Of a stretch of 64,000 bases of DNA, positions 54,661-63,634 are shown one piece after another (the stretch's first letter is position 1; the number at the start of each line of letters is the position of its first letter). The notes beneath the pieces are model-generated. The model saw nothing but the letters and a program-made list of their open reading frames with translations, ran no database searches and was not told the origin of the DNA. Origin of the DNA: Amycolatopsis granulosa (GTDB lineage: Bacteria; Actinomycetota; Actinomycetes; Mycobacteriales; Pseudonocardiaceae); the NCBI RefSeq assembly GCF_011758745.1, contig NZ_JAANOV010000001.1:2170001-2234000 (forward strand), written 5' to 3'. The position numbers and the translations under genes are program-made.

Positions 54661-54676
54661 TTGCAATCGTTTGCAA
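54661..54676. promoter_or_regulatory. LacI-type operator of the second importer operon
   Basis: TTGCAATCGTTTGCAA, the best match of the set (16 bases with TTGCAA half-sites), 30 bases before the binding-protein start codon. Confidence 0.82.
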
Positions 54677-54808
54677 CATCAGTCAGAAAAGAGCCGTGGC
54701 GTCCAGCTCGACATGCGGTACTCGATCGGCGCCTGGTGTGGAGTTGTGTCCCGGAAACCGAGGGAACCAGGTCCGGACGCTGGTGGCTGCCGACCTCTCG
54801 TTCGCTCG

Positions 54809-54824
54809 CTGCAATCGATAGCAG
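54809..54824. promoter_or_regulatory. Secondary LacI-type operator
   Basis: CTGCAATCGATAGCAG, imperfect palindrome, 148 bp upstream of the main operator; looping is possible. Confidence 0.55.
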
Positions 54825-54952
54825 GGACGGTAGGTCGAACCGGGCGCCGGTGTCAAGGGTCACAGGTGAACAGCAGCGGAACCGGCTGGCCAGGCGGGTT
54901 TCGGGCACCCCGGCACGCTCACCGCGGGACCAACACGACCCGGGTCCGACAG

Positions 54953-54966
54953 TGCTAACGATTGCC
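54953..54966. promoter_or_regulatory. Weak LacI-like site in the lacI-importer divergent region
   Basis: TGCTAACGATTGCC, two mismatches to the consensus. The 478-bp region between the divergent genes has no gene, only the four candidate sites. Confidence 0.4.
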
Positions 54967-55078
54967 GCTCCACGGTGGGGCAGCACCGGGCCGGCGGTAC
55001 ACGGATACCCGCGCAGTGCCGCGCCCGCGCGGCCTTCGCCCGGTTCCCCGCCGACGTGTACCGCATCCGATGACGCGC

Positions 55079-55092
55079 TGCTATCGTTTGCG
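55079..55092. promoter_or_regulatory. LacI-type operator before the lacI gene
   Basis: TGCTATCGTTTGCG, two mismatches; ends 16 bases before the first start codon, consistent with autoregulation. Confidence 0.6.
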
Positions 55093-55108
55093 AGCATGGG
55101 TGGACTGA

Positions 55109-56191
55109 ATGGTTGACGGCGCCGACCGGCGGCGCGACGCACGACAGGCGGGGGCGGCGATGAGATCGCGTGACGCGGGTCCGACGCTCAAGGACGTGGC
55201 CGCACTGGCCGGTGTCCATCCGACGACCGCCTCACGCGCCCTCGACCCGGCGAAAAGCCATCTGGTCAGCGAGGAAACGCGGCAGCGGATCCGGCAGATC
55301 TCCGCCGAGCTCGGCTATCAGGTGAACGCGATGGCGCGAAGTCTGCGCACCGGTTCCAGCGGCCTGATCGGGATGGTCGTGGCCGACGTGTCCAACCCGT
55401 TCCTGCCGCCGATCCTGCGGGCCATCGAGCACGTGATCCGCCACGAGGGCTTGATGCTCCTCATCGCCGAAACCCACGACGACTCGCGCACGATGCAGGA
55501 AATCCTGGGGCACTTCGCGCGCCGTCGCGTCGACGCGATCATCCTCAGCGCCGCTCACCAGGGAGATCTCGAAGTCGTCCGCGCGGCCGCCGCGAGCACT
55601 CCGGTCGTCCTCGCCGTGCGCAGCGTGGACGGCGGCAAGTTCCCGACGGTGACGCACGACGACCGGCTCGGCGGACGGCTCGCCACCCAGCACCTCGTCG
55701 AGCTGGGCCATCAGGACGTGGCCCAGCTCCGCGGACCGGAGGACGTGTCGTCGTTCAGCGGCCGCTCGGCGGGCTTCTACTCGGTGCTCGCCGAGACAAC
55801 CGCCCGCGAGGTCGGTTCCGGCCTGGTGGCCGCCAGCCCGACCGTCGAGGAGGGACGCCGGCTGACCGCGGAGTTGCTGGCGGCCAGGGGCGACCGGCCG
55901 ACCGCGATCTTCGCCCACAACGACCAGATGGCCGTGGGCGCGATGGACGCTCTGCGCGAGGCCGGCCTGAGCTGTCCCCGCGACATTTCCATCGTCGGGT
56001 ACAACGACGCGCCGCTGGCGGACCACATCGATCCCCCGCTGACCACCATCAGGCTGCCCGCGGCGGAGCTGGGCAGGCGGGTGGCACGCCTCGCGCTGGA
56101 ACAACTGTCCGAGGAGCCGGTCGACACCTCGACGGTGCGCCTGCCACCGGAACTCGTCGTCCGCCGCTCGACGGCGCCGCTCACGGCCTGA
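55109..56191 (+). CDS. LacI-family regulator of the island
   Basis: A 360-residue regulator. The HTH covers about 26-47 (TLKDVAALAGVHPTTASRAL) followed by the hinge helix (YQVNAMARSLRTGSSGLIGMVV). The sugar-binding-like core runs to the end, with VGYNDAPLADHIDPPLTTIRLP before the C-terminus. The signal molecule is presumably the imported compound or a product. It is divergent from the second importer and most likely binds the TGCAAnCGnTTGCA sites listed. ATG 55109 or 55160 (MRSRDAGP) may be the start. Confidence 0.9.
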   Translation: MVDGADRRRDARQAGAAMRSRDAGPTLKDVAALAGVHPTTASRALDPAKSHLVSEETRQRIRQISAELGYQVNAMARSLRTGSSGLIGMVVADVSNPFLPPILRAIEHVIRHEGLMLLIAETHDDSRTMQEILGHFARRRVDAIILSAAHQGDLEVVRAAAASTPVVLAVRSVDGGKFPTVTHDDRLGGRLATQHLVELGHQDVAQLRGPEDVSSFSGRSAGFYSVLAETTAREVGSGLVAASPTVEEGRRLTAELLAARGDRPTAIFAHNDQMAVGAMDALREAGLSCPRDISIVGYNDAPLADHIDPPLTTIRLPAAELGRRVARLALEQLSEEPVDTSTVRLPPELVVRRSTAPLTA

Positions 56192-56255
56192 CCCCGGACC
56201 GGAGCCGGGCGGCGATGTCCGCGATGCCCGCCGGGCAGGCACTCGCACACATGCA

Positions 56256-56290
56256 TCAGGCGCGGACCCCGAGCCGGGATCCGCGCCTGA
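56256..56290 (-). terminator. Stem-loop after the second initiator tRNA
   Basis: TCAGGCGCGGA and TCCGCGCCTGA, perfect 11-bp arms with a 13-base loop, three bases after the tRNA CCA end; no U-run, unlike the first copy. Confidence 0.6.
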
Positions 56291-56293
56291 ACG

Positions 56294-56370
56294 TGGTAGC
56301 GGGGACAGGATTTGAACCTGCGACCTCTGGGTTATGAGCCCAGCGAGCTACCGAGCTGCTCCACCCCGCG
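56294..56370 (-). tRNA. tRNA-fMet (CAT), copy 2
   Basis: Identical over all 77 nt to the gene at 28224-28300, same strand, CCA encoded. TAAACT at 56382-56387 is a likely -10 box, spaced like that of copy 1. The flanks of the two copies are unrelated. Confidence 0.96.
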
Positions 56371-56451
56371 TCGTGAGAATCAGTTTACGCGGTGGTGCCG
56401 AGGGCGTGCACACCGGGTGCCGGAAGCGGTTCCGGCACCCGGTCGGCCGCG

Positions 56452-59448
56452 TCAGCCACCCGGTTGGGGCGGCGCCGAGCTGGTCTGGCCGGCCTTGGCG
56501 TTCTCGTAGGCGCGGGTCGCCGCGTCGAGCGCGGCGAGCGCCTGCCCCTGGGCGGCGAAGTCGCCGTTCTGCTGGGCCTGGTGCAGCCGGGTGAGGGCAG
56601 ACTGGATGTCGGCGACGGCCTGGTCGAGGGCCGGGTTGCTGCTCGCGCCACCGGCGGCCGGCGGCGTTGTCGACGTCGACGGGGGCGTGCTCGGCGACGG
56701 GGCGGTGGTCGGGCTCTGCTGGGTCGGCGCGGTCGCCGCCTGACCGGCCTGGTCGCCGAACACCTGCTTGAGCGCCTCACCGATGGTGGGGGCGAACCCG
56801 ACCTTGGAGCCGTAGGACACGAGCACACGCGCCAGCTGCGGGTAGCTGTTCTGGTTGCGTTGCTGGATGTAGACGGGCTCCACGTAGAGGAACCCGCCGC
56901 CCACCGGCAGGGTGATCAGGTTGCCGAAGATCACCGTGACGCTCTGGTTGCTGAACAGGGTGCGCTGCTCGGCGAACCGCGAGTCGCTCTGGAACCTGTT
57001 CTGCACCTGGACGGGTCCGTCGACCTGACTGTTGCCGGATGCCGTCGTCGGCAGCCGGAGCACCTTGATGGCGCCGTAGTCCTTCGGATCCGAGGACACC
57101 GTCATCCAGGCGGCCAGGTACTGCACCTGGAGCGCGGTGAGCGGACTGGTCAGCTGGAACGTGGTGCCGTTCTGGCCGGGCGCCTGGGCGAGGACGTAGT
57201 AGCCGGGCTGGTTGGCCAGGCCGGAGGCGCCCACGTTGGTGCCGCCCTCCTGGGTCGGGTCCTGCGGCACGTTCCAGAAGGTGTTGGTCGTGTAGAACTC
57301 CTGCGGATCCGTGACGTGGTACTTCGTCAGGAGCTCCCGCTGGACCTTGAAGAGGTCCTCGGGGTACCGGAAGTGCGCGCGCAGATCCGGTGTGATGTCG
57401 CTGCTCGGCTGGACCACGCCGGGGAAGACCTGCTCCCACGCCTTGAGGACCGGGTCCTTGTCGTCCACCGAGTACAGGGTGACGGAGCCGTTGAACGCGT
57501 CGACGGTCGCCTTCACCGAGTTCCGGATGTAGTTGATGTTGTTGTTGGCCTGCCGGGCGACACCCGCGAGGCTGTCCTGCGTCGCCGCGCCCAGCTGCGT
57601 CTGCTCCGAGTAGGGGTAGTTGTTCAACGTGGTGTAGCCGTCGACGATCCAGACGATCTTGCCGTCCACGACCGCCGGGTACGGGTCGCCGTCCACGGTC
57701 AGCCACGGCGCGACCTTGCTGACCCGGTCCCGCGGGTCGCGGTTGTACATGATCTTCGAGCCGTCGCCGATCGCGTCGGAGAAGAGGATGTTGCGCTCGC
57801 CGTACTTCGCCGCGAAGGCCAGCCGGTTGAACCAGTTGCCGAGGTTGACACCACCGCTGCCGTCGTAGCGGTAATTGCTGCTGCTGGCGCTGTCGTACTC
57901 GCCGGGCGCCTTGCCCTGCTGGCCACCGACGATCGCGTAGTCGTTGGTCAGCTCGCCGTAGTAGATCCGCGGCTGCTGCACGGCGATGCCGGGCGCGGTG
58001 GGGTTGGCCGGGTCGATGCCGGCGCCCGTCGGGTTCTGGGTGTCGCTGGTGACCGCGATCGGGTAGCCGCCGTCGCTGTTCGCGCCGCTCACCGCACGGT
58101 CGATCGTGTTGGCCGGAGCCGCCACGAAGCCGTTGCCGTGGGTGTAGACCATGTGCTTGTTGATCCAGTTGGTCTGGTTCCCGGTGAGGTTCGCGGTGTT
58201 GATCTCACGGGCGGCGACCACGTAGTCCTGGGTCTTGCCGTCGATCGAGTAGCGGTCCATGTCCAGCTTCGCCGGGAAACCGTAGAAGTTCTCGCGGCCC
58301 ACGCGCTGGGTGAAGGTCGGGGACAGCACGTTCGGGTCGAGCAGGCGGATGTTCGGCACGGTGGTGGTGTCCGCGCTGATGTCCGCGGCGGTCGCCTGCC
58401 CGGTGCCCGGGTAGTCCTCGTACTGCACGTTGTTCAGCCCGAACGCCGCCTTCGTCGCCGCCATGTTGCGGCTGATGGAAAGCGCTTCCTTCTGGTTCGC
58501 GTTAGGCTTGACCGAGAACTGCTCGAGGATCGCCGGCCAGGCGACACCGACCAGGACGCCGGACAGGATCAGCAGCACCAGCGCGATCGCGGGCAGCTGG
58601 ATGTTGCGCAGGAACGCACCGGCGAAGAACGCGACCGCGCAGATCGCGGAAATGCACAACAGGATCAGCTTCGCCGGCAGCACCGCGTTCAGATCCGTGT
58701 ACGTGGCGCCGTAGAACAGCGGCGCGTTGCGGTCGGAGAACAGCAGGTTGTAGCGGTCGAAGAAGTACTCGACGGCCTTCAGCAGCACGAACAGCCCGGC
58801 GGTGACCGCGAGCTGGACCCGGGCCGAACCGGCGAGCTGCCCGCCACGGCCGGCGAGCCGGATCCCGCCGAAGAGGTACTGCGCGATGAGCGCGCCGACG
58901 AACGAGATCGTCACCGCGACGAACAGCCAGCCGAGCAGCCACTGGTAGAACGGCAGCGTGAAGGCGTAGAAGCCGAGGTCGTTGCCGAACTCGGGGTCGG
59001 TCTGGCCGAAGCTCGTGCCGTGCAGGAACAGCTGGATGCGCTGCCAGTCGCCCTCACCGGTCGCGCCCGCGATCAGACCGGTCACCAGCGGGATGCCGAT
59101 GCCGAACAGCCGGATGCGGCCGACCACGGCCGAGCGGTAGCGCGACAGCGGGTCATCGGCGCCGGAGACCGGGACGAACACCGGGCGGGTGCGGTAGGCG
59201 ATCCACAGGCTGAGCGCGAGCGACCCGCCGACGAGCAGCCCGATCGCGAAGAACAACACGATGCGGGTGACGACCACGGTGTTGAACACCTGACGGGCGC
59301 CCACCTCGCCGAACCACAGCCAGTCGACATAGGTGTCCAGCAGACGCGCGCCCAGTAGCAGCGCCAGAACGATCACCGCGGCGACGATCAGCAGTACCCG
59401 GCTGCGACGGGACAGCTTCGGCAGGCTCACTGGGGGCCGACTGGCCAC
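56452..59448 (-). CDS. UPF0182-family large membrane protein
   Basis: A 998-residue protein of the UPF0182 family, conserved in actinobacteria and of unknown function. About seven helices occupy residues 15-300 (first LLIVAAVIVLALLLGARLL). A large external domain of about 550 residues follows (NPNVLSPTFTQRV-like LDPNVLSPTF, ERNILFSDAIGDGSKIMYNRDPRDRV, TLPVGGGFLYVEPVY). A Ser/Thr/Pro-rich linker (about 890-930) and a C-terminal coiled helix end the protein. GTG at 59448 is chosen for AGGAG eight bases upstream. It is divergent from the PPA1309 gene. Confidence 0.9.
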   Translation of the reverse strand: MASRPPVSLPKLSRRSRVLLIVAAVIVLALLLGARLLDTYVDWLWFGEVGARQVFNTVVVTRIVLFFAIGLLVGGSLALSLWIAYRTRPVFVPVSGADDPLSRYRSAVVGRIRLFGIGIPLVTGLIAGATGEGDWQRIQLFLHGTSFGQTDPEFGNDLGFYAFTLPFYQWLLGWLFVAVTISFVGALIAQYLFGGIRLAGRGGQLAGSARVQLAVTAGLFVLLKAVEYFFDRYNLLFSDRNAPLFYGATYTDLNAVLPAKLILLCISAICAVAFFAGAFLRNIQLPAIALVLLILSGVLVGVAWPAILEQFSVKPNANQKEALSISRNMAATKAAFGLNNVQYEDYPGTGQATAADISADTTTVPNIRLLDPNVLSPTFTQRVGRENFYGFPAKLDMDRYSIDGKTQDYVVAAREINTANLTGNQTNWINKHMVYTHGNGFVAAPANTIDRAVSGANSDGGYPIAVTSDTQNPTGAGIDPANPTAPGIAVQQPRIYYGELTNDYAIVGGQQGKAPGEYDSASSSNYRYDGSGGVNLGNWFNRLAFAAKYGERNILFSDAIGDGSKIMYNRDPRDRVSKVAPWLTVDGDPYPAVVDGKIVWIVDGYTTLNNYPYSEQTQLGAATQDSLAGVARQANNNINYIRNSVKATVDAFNGSVTLYSVDDKDPVLKAWEQVFPGVVQPSSDITPDLRAHFRYPEDLFKVQRELLTKYHVTDPQEFYTTNTFWNVPQDPTQEGGTNVGASGLANQPGYYVLAQAPGQNGTTFQLTSPLTALQVQYLAAWMTVSSDPKDYGAIKVLRLPTTASGNSQVDGPVQVQNRFQSDSRFAEQRTLFSNQSVTVIFGNLITLPVGGGFLYVEPVYIQQRNQNSYPQLARVLVSYGSKVGFAPTIGEALKQVFGDQAGQAATAPTQQSPTTAPSPSTPPSTSTTPPAAGGASSNPALDQAVADIQSALTRLHQAQQNGDFAAQGQALAALDAATRAYENAKAGQTSSAPPQPGG

Positions 59449-59593
59449 TGCGCACGCTCCTGTTGTCGTGGTCCGCTGGCGGGGCACCGGTCACGCACGA
59501 CACCCCTGAACCCCTAACTCTAGGAGGCCCGCTCCGGGTTCCCCGACCGGCCCGAATCGGACGCCTTCGGCGGTCACCTGCCACGATGAGCAG

Positions 59594-60151
59594 ATGGGAT
59601 CGGAGAGCAACCCCGCCGCGCGCCCGGCGGTCGCCGCGCTCGCGCGTGAGGTCGAGGAGTTCGTGGCCGCCGCCGGGTGGGACCAGGCGCCGCAGCTGTT
59701 CGCGTTGGTCCCGACCGCCTCGTTGCTGCGCGAGCAGCCGGAGCTGGCCGGGCAGCTCGACCCGTCGAGCGCGCTGACTCCGGTGGCGCAGGAGCCGCTG
59801 CCGGAGGGCGACCTGGCGGAGGCGCTGGGCCGGATCGCCTGGCCGGAGGCCGTGACGGGCTGCGCGCTGGCCCAGGAGATCGTGGTGCTGCCGCCGAGCG
59901 TCGAGTCGGAACTGTCCGGCACCGGCGACCTGGACCGGCTGCGCCAGGCCGCGGCGGACCATCCGGAGAGGACGGAGGCGCGGCTGGTGGCCGCGGTGCT
60001 GCGGGACGGGCCCAGTGCGTGCGTCATGCGCCTGCGCGGCTACGCCAAGACCGAGGACGCCGAGGACGCCGAGCCGGCCGACCAGGTCATCGAGCACCCG
60101 GACCTGGCGCCGAACCTCCTGGACGCGCTCCGCGCCACGCTGGCCCCCTGA
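59594..60151 (+). CDS. PPA1309-family protein
   Basis: A 185-residue protein of the actinobacterial PPA1309 family, function unknown. Typical stretches: VEEFVAAAGWDQAPQLFALVPTASLL, WPEAVTGCALAQEIVVLPP and GPSACVMRLRGY near the C-terminus. No membrane segment. Usually located, as here, between a UPF0182 gene and the PDZ-protease and DUF2342 genes, a conserved neighbourhood. Confidence 0.88.
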   Translation: MGSESNPAARPAVAALAREVEEFVAAAGWDQAPQLFALVPTASLLREQPELAGQLDPSSALTPVAQEPLPEGDLAEALGRIAWPEAVTGCALAQEIVVLPPSVESELSGTGDLDRLRQAAADHPERTEARLVAAVLRDGPSACVMRLRGYAKTEDAEDAEPADQVIEHPDLAPNLLDALRATLAP

Positions 60152-60261
60152 GGAGCGCTGCGCTCGTCACGAAGCCCCGTCCACCGGCGACCGATCGGTT
60201 GATCGCCTCCAGCGGCCGGCTAGGCCGGTCCCGGCGGAATTCCCGCCCGCCGGGGCGCGGG

Positions 60262-61404
60262 TCAGCAGGACGGGGTCGGCTGCCCGGCCTTGAGCGCGTC
60301 CAGCGCGGCGAGCGCGCTGTCCAGACTGGTCACCTTGACCAGCTTGAGCCCGTCCGGATCGGCGGCGGCCGCCTCGGCGCAGTTGGCCTCGGGCGTGAGG
60401 AACGCGGTGGCACCGGCCTCGCGCGCGGCGACCAGCTTGAAGGAGATCCCGCCGATCGGCCGGACGGCACCCTTCTCGCTGATTTCGCCGGTGCCCGCCA
60501 CGTGCTCACCGGCGACCATGTCGCCCGGCGTGAGCCGGTCGACGATCGCCAGCGCGAACATCAGGCCGGCCGAGGGGCCGCCCACGTCCTGCAGCGAGAT
60601 CTTCACCTCGAACGGCACGTCGGCCCGGTCGATGGGCTGCAGGCCCATGAAGCCCTGCTTCTTGCTCGGGTCCGGGTTCGCGGCCAGCGTGATCTGCTCG
60701 GTCCGCGGCGGCTCGGTGCCGTGCTGGAAGGTGATGGGCACGGTCTGGCCGGGCGCGGTGTCGGCGACGGCGGCGGTGACGTCGTCCTCGGTGCTGATGG
60801 TCCGGCCGTTCACCGACAGCAGCCGGTCGCCGGGCGCGAGGACCCGGCTGACCGGGGAGTTCTCCACGATGGTCTGGGCGAGCACCTTGATCGGGTAGCC
60901 GAGGTGGCGCAGCGCGGCGACCTCGGCGTTGCTCTGCGAGTCCTGGAACTGCTGGACGTTTTCCTGCTGGACCTGCTCGTTGCTCTCGCCCGGCCGGAAG
61001 TACTCCTCGCGCGGCGCGAGGGCGTACCGGCCGCTGACCCACAGCCCGAGGGCACCGAAGAGGCTGATCTGGTCGTTGAGCGACACGGTGGTCATGCGCA
61101 GCTCGCCCGCGGTGGGATAGGTCCGCTGCCCGTCGATCTCCACCACCGGCACGCCCTTGACCTGGCCGAGCGTGTCGTAGGTGGGGCCGGGGCCGATCGC
61201 GACGTAGGGCACCTGGACGAACGCGCCGATGAGCCCGAACACCAGAATGAGCGCACCACTGGCCACCACGGTCCAGCCGCGTCTGGTCAGGCCGGCGCGA
61301 TCGCGCGGCCGCGTGGCGCGGTGCGCGTCACGGGCCTCGCCGTCGCCGGGCTTGGTGCCGGTCGCGGCGCCGGGAGCAGTGCTTTCGTCGCGGGACTCGC
61401 TCAC
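60262..61404 (-). CDS. PDZ-domain, Lon-type (S16) serine protease, YlbL-like
   Basis: A 380-residue membrane-anchored protease. One N-terminal helix (about 45-67), a degenerate PDZ domain (about 150-235; SPVSRVLAPGDRLLSVNGRTI) and a Lon protease domain. The catalytic Ser is in GGPSAGLMFALAI and the catalytic Lys in GGISFKLVAAREAGAT, about 45 residues later, as in Lon. No ATPase domain. Such proteins act outside the membrane in quality control. It is convergent with the PPA1309 gene. GTG start without a strong ribosome-binding site. Confidence 0.9.
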   Translation of the reverse strand: MSESRDESTAPGAATGTKPGDGEARDAHRATRPRDRAGLTRRGWTVVASGALILVFGLIGAFVQVPYVAIGPGPTYDTLGQVKGVPVVEIDGQRTYPTAGELRMTTVSLNDQISLFGALGLWVSGRYALAPREEYFRPGESNEQVQQENVQQFQDSQSNAEVAALRHLGYPIKVLAQTIVENSPVSRVLAPGDRLLSVNGRTISTEDDVTAAVADTAPGQTVPITFQHGTEPPRTEQITLAANPDPSKKQGFMGLQPIDRADVPFEVKISLQDVGGPSAGLMFALAIVDRLTPGDMVAGEHVAGTGEISEKGAVRPIGGISFKLVAAREAGATAFLTPEANCAEAAAADPDGLKLVKVTSLDSALAALDALKAGQPTPSC

Positions 61405-61520
61405 GGCCCACAGCGTACGGTGAGCGGCCCGGACGCCCGATCACCAGGCCATGATCGCGGGGAGCGAAATCGGACACCACTGGCGCGGTCGGGGCTGCTC
61501 CGGCCGCGTACGGTGGGGGT

Positions 61521-62903
61521 ATGAGCAACCTCCCGTTCGGCTTCGGGCCCCCGGATCCCGACAAGCCCGGCGACAACGGGCCGTCGGAGGGCGGCCAGCA
61601 GTCCGGTGCCGACGCGTTCAACCAGCTCGGCCAGATGTTGAGCCAGCTCGGGCAGATGCTGAGTCAGGCAGGCAGTTCGTCGGGTCCGGTGAACTACGAC
61701 CTCGCCAAGCAGATCGCGCTCCAAAAGCTGAGCGGGAGCGCGGGCGGCACGATGGGTTTCGCCTCCAGCGGCGACGCCGACAGCGCGGTGCGCGACGCGG
61801 GTCACCTCGCGGAGCTGTGGCTCGACGCGGCGACGATCCTGCCCGCCGGCGCGTCCGTGACCACGGCGTGGTCGCCGCGCGACTGGGTGCACAAGACGCT
61901 GCCGACGTGGCAGCGTCTGTGCGATCCGGTGGCCCAGCAGGTGTCGGGTGCCTGGGTCGAGGCGCTTCCCGAGGAGGCGAAGCAGGCGGCGGGGCCGCTG
62001 CTGTCGATGGTCGGTCAGATGGGTGGCATGGCCTTCGGCTCGCAGCTGGGCAACGCGCTCGCACAGCTCGCCGCGGACGTGCTGACCTCGACGGAGGTGG
62101 GGCTGCCGCTGGGCCCGGAGGGCACCTCGGCGCTGCTGCCCGCGAACATCGAGAAGTTCACCGAGGGCCTGGAGCTGCCGAGCAGCGAGGTGCTCGTGTT
62201 CCTGGCCGCGCGGGAGGCCGCGCACCAGCGGTTGTTCTCGCACGTGCCGTGGTTGCGGCAGCGGCTGCTGGCGACGGTGGAGGAGTTCGCGCGCGGCATC
62301 AAGGTGGACACGTCGGCGCTGGAGCAGCTGGCCGGCCAGGTGGACCCGTCCAATCCGGCGAGCATCGAGGAGGCCCTGTCGTCGGGGCTGCTCGAGCCGC
62401 AGACCACGCCCGAGCAGCAGGCGGCGCTGAACCGGTTGGAGACGCTGCTCGCCCTGGTGGAGGGCTGGGTGGACGTGGTGGTCGCCGAGGCGGTCGGGGA
62501 TCGTCTCCCGGGAGCCGGCGCGCTGCGTGAGACGCTGCGCCGGCGCCGCGCGACGGGCGGTCCGGCCGAGCAGACGTTCGCCACGCTGGTGGGGCTGGAG
62601 CTGCGCCCGCGACGGATGCGTGCGGCGTCGGCGCTGTGGAAGCTCGTGGGCGATCAGCACGGCGTCGACAAGCGGGACGGCCTGTGGTCGCACCCGGACC
62701 TGATGCCGACCGCCGAGGACCTCGACGACCCCATGGAGTTCTCCGAGCGCCTCGGAAAGCCCGGCGAGCTGGACGACATGGACCCGATGGCGGAGCTGGA
62801 ACGCACCAAGCCGGAGGCCAAGACCAAGCCGGAGACGAAACCGGAGACCAAACCGGACGCCGCCGAGGACGACAGCCCCGAGGACGACGAATCCGGCCAC
62901 TGA
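61521..62903 (+). CDS. DUF2342/zincin-like family protein
   Basis: A 460-residue protein of the actinobacterial DUF2342 family often called zinc-dependent metalloprotease or coenzyme-F420-biosynthesis-associated. Conserved stretches: VTTAWSPRDWVHKTLPTWQRL, LPANIEKFTEGLELPSSEVLVFLAAREAAHQRLFSHVPWL and VEGWVDVVVAEAV. A canonical HExxH is not seen; REAAHQRLF is the nearest His-Glu cluster. The last 50 residues are a charged Lys/Glu/Pro tail. It is divergent from the PDZ-protease gene. Confidence 0.85.
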   Translation: MSNLPFGFGPPDPDKPGDNGPSEGGQQSGADAFNQLGQMLSQLGQMLSQAGSSSGPVNYDLAKQIALQKLSGSAGGTMGFASSGDADSAVRDAGHLAELWLDAATILPAGASVTTAWSPRDWVHKTLPTWQRLCDPVAQQVSGAWVEALPEEAKQAAGPLLSMVGQMGGMAFGSQLGNALAQLAADVLTSTEVGLPLGPEGTSALLPANIEKFTEGLELPSSEVLVFLAAREAAHQRLFSHVPWLRQRLLATVEEFARGIKVDTSALEQLAGQVDPSNPASIEEALSSGLLEPQTTPEQQAALNRLETLLALVEGWVDVVVAEAVGDRLPGAGALRETLRRRRATGGPAEQTFATLVGLELRPRRMRAASALWKLVGDQHGVDKRDGLWSHPDLMPTAEDLDDPMEFSERLGKPGELDDMDPMAELERTKPEAKTKPETKPETKPDAAEDDSPEDDESGH

Positions 62904-63634
62904 CGCCGCAGCGGCTCCACCGTCCGCATGAGCGCCCGCCCGTGTGGACGGTGGCGGCCTGCCACGTTTTCCCGTCCGAGGCCATCGATGCTGCTGACCT
63001 CAGGCACCTCGACCCGCGGGACTGCCCGCCGGCTTCGCCACCGCTGTCCGCCGCGCCCGTCCGACCAGCAGCGGGCGTGCACCCGCCCGCGATGGCGGTG
63101 TTTCGGCACCCACCAGTCCGGACCAGGCGCGCCGCCACCAAACGGCTGTTGCACCCTTCGCGCGGCTCCTCCTCGCGAAGCCTTCCGGCAGCTTCTTCGT
63201 GACACCCTTCCCGCAGCTGTAGCTGATCCGCCCCGGCGGCGGCGACCGCACACACCCCGCACAGCGGCCCAGACAGGCTGTGCAGACGAGCTGTGGCAGC
63301 ACAGGCGGCCGAGCACAGGCCCGGGCACCGACCGCCCAGCCCAGGCCGCCCAGCACCGGCCTGGGCGTTTCACCAGCCGTTCTCCGGCCGGCTGAGCAAC
63401 CCGAGGCGCCCCAGGCCGGTATCGCGCCACTCACCTCGGCATTCGCCCTGGGACCGAAGCACGCCGCAGGCCCTCCCGCCCGTCCCAGTGGCGCGGAAAC
63501 TCGCCCGCCGCACCTGGTGACGGCTCCCCCAAGGGCCCCCCGCCCGCTCCGAGAACGCTGCCGCCCCCCCACCCGGACACCCACCCACGCCCGCCGCACC
63601 TGCTCGGCGGACCCACCCAGCCCGCGTGACCTGC
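62904..63634. other. Gene-free stretch with one hairpin
   Basis: I see no convincing gene in these 730 bases on either strand; open frames are low-complexity Arg/Pro/Ser artefacts of G+C bias. A stem GCCCAGGCC/GGCCTGGGC (63339-63347 with 63358-63366) followed by GTTT could terminate rightward transcription. The right part is C-rich on the plus strand. Confidence 0.6.

Noticed and set aside
56392..59358. 988-codon plus-strand open frame opposite the UPF0182 gene
   Set aside because: No recognisable domains; the minus-strand frame matches a conserved family along its whole length.
62928..63395. 155-codon plus-strand frame after the DUF2342 gene
   Set aside because: Arg/Pro/Ser-rich, no ribosome-binding site and no family resemblance.
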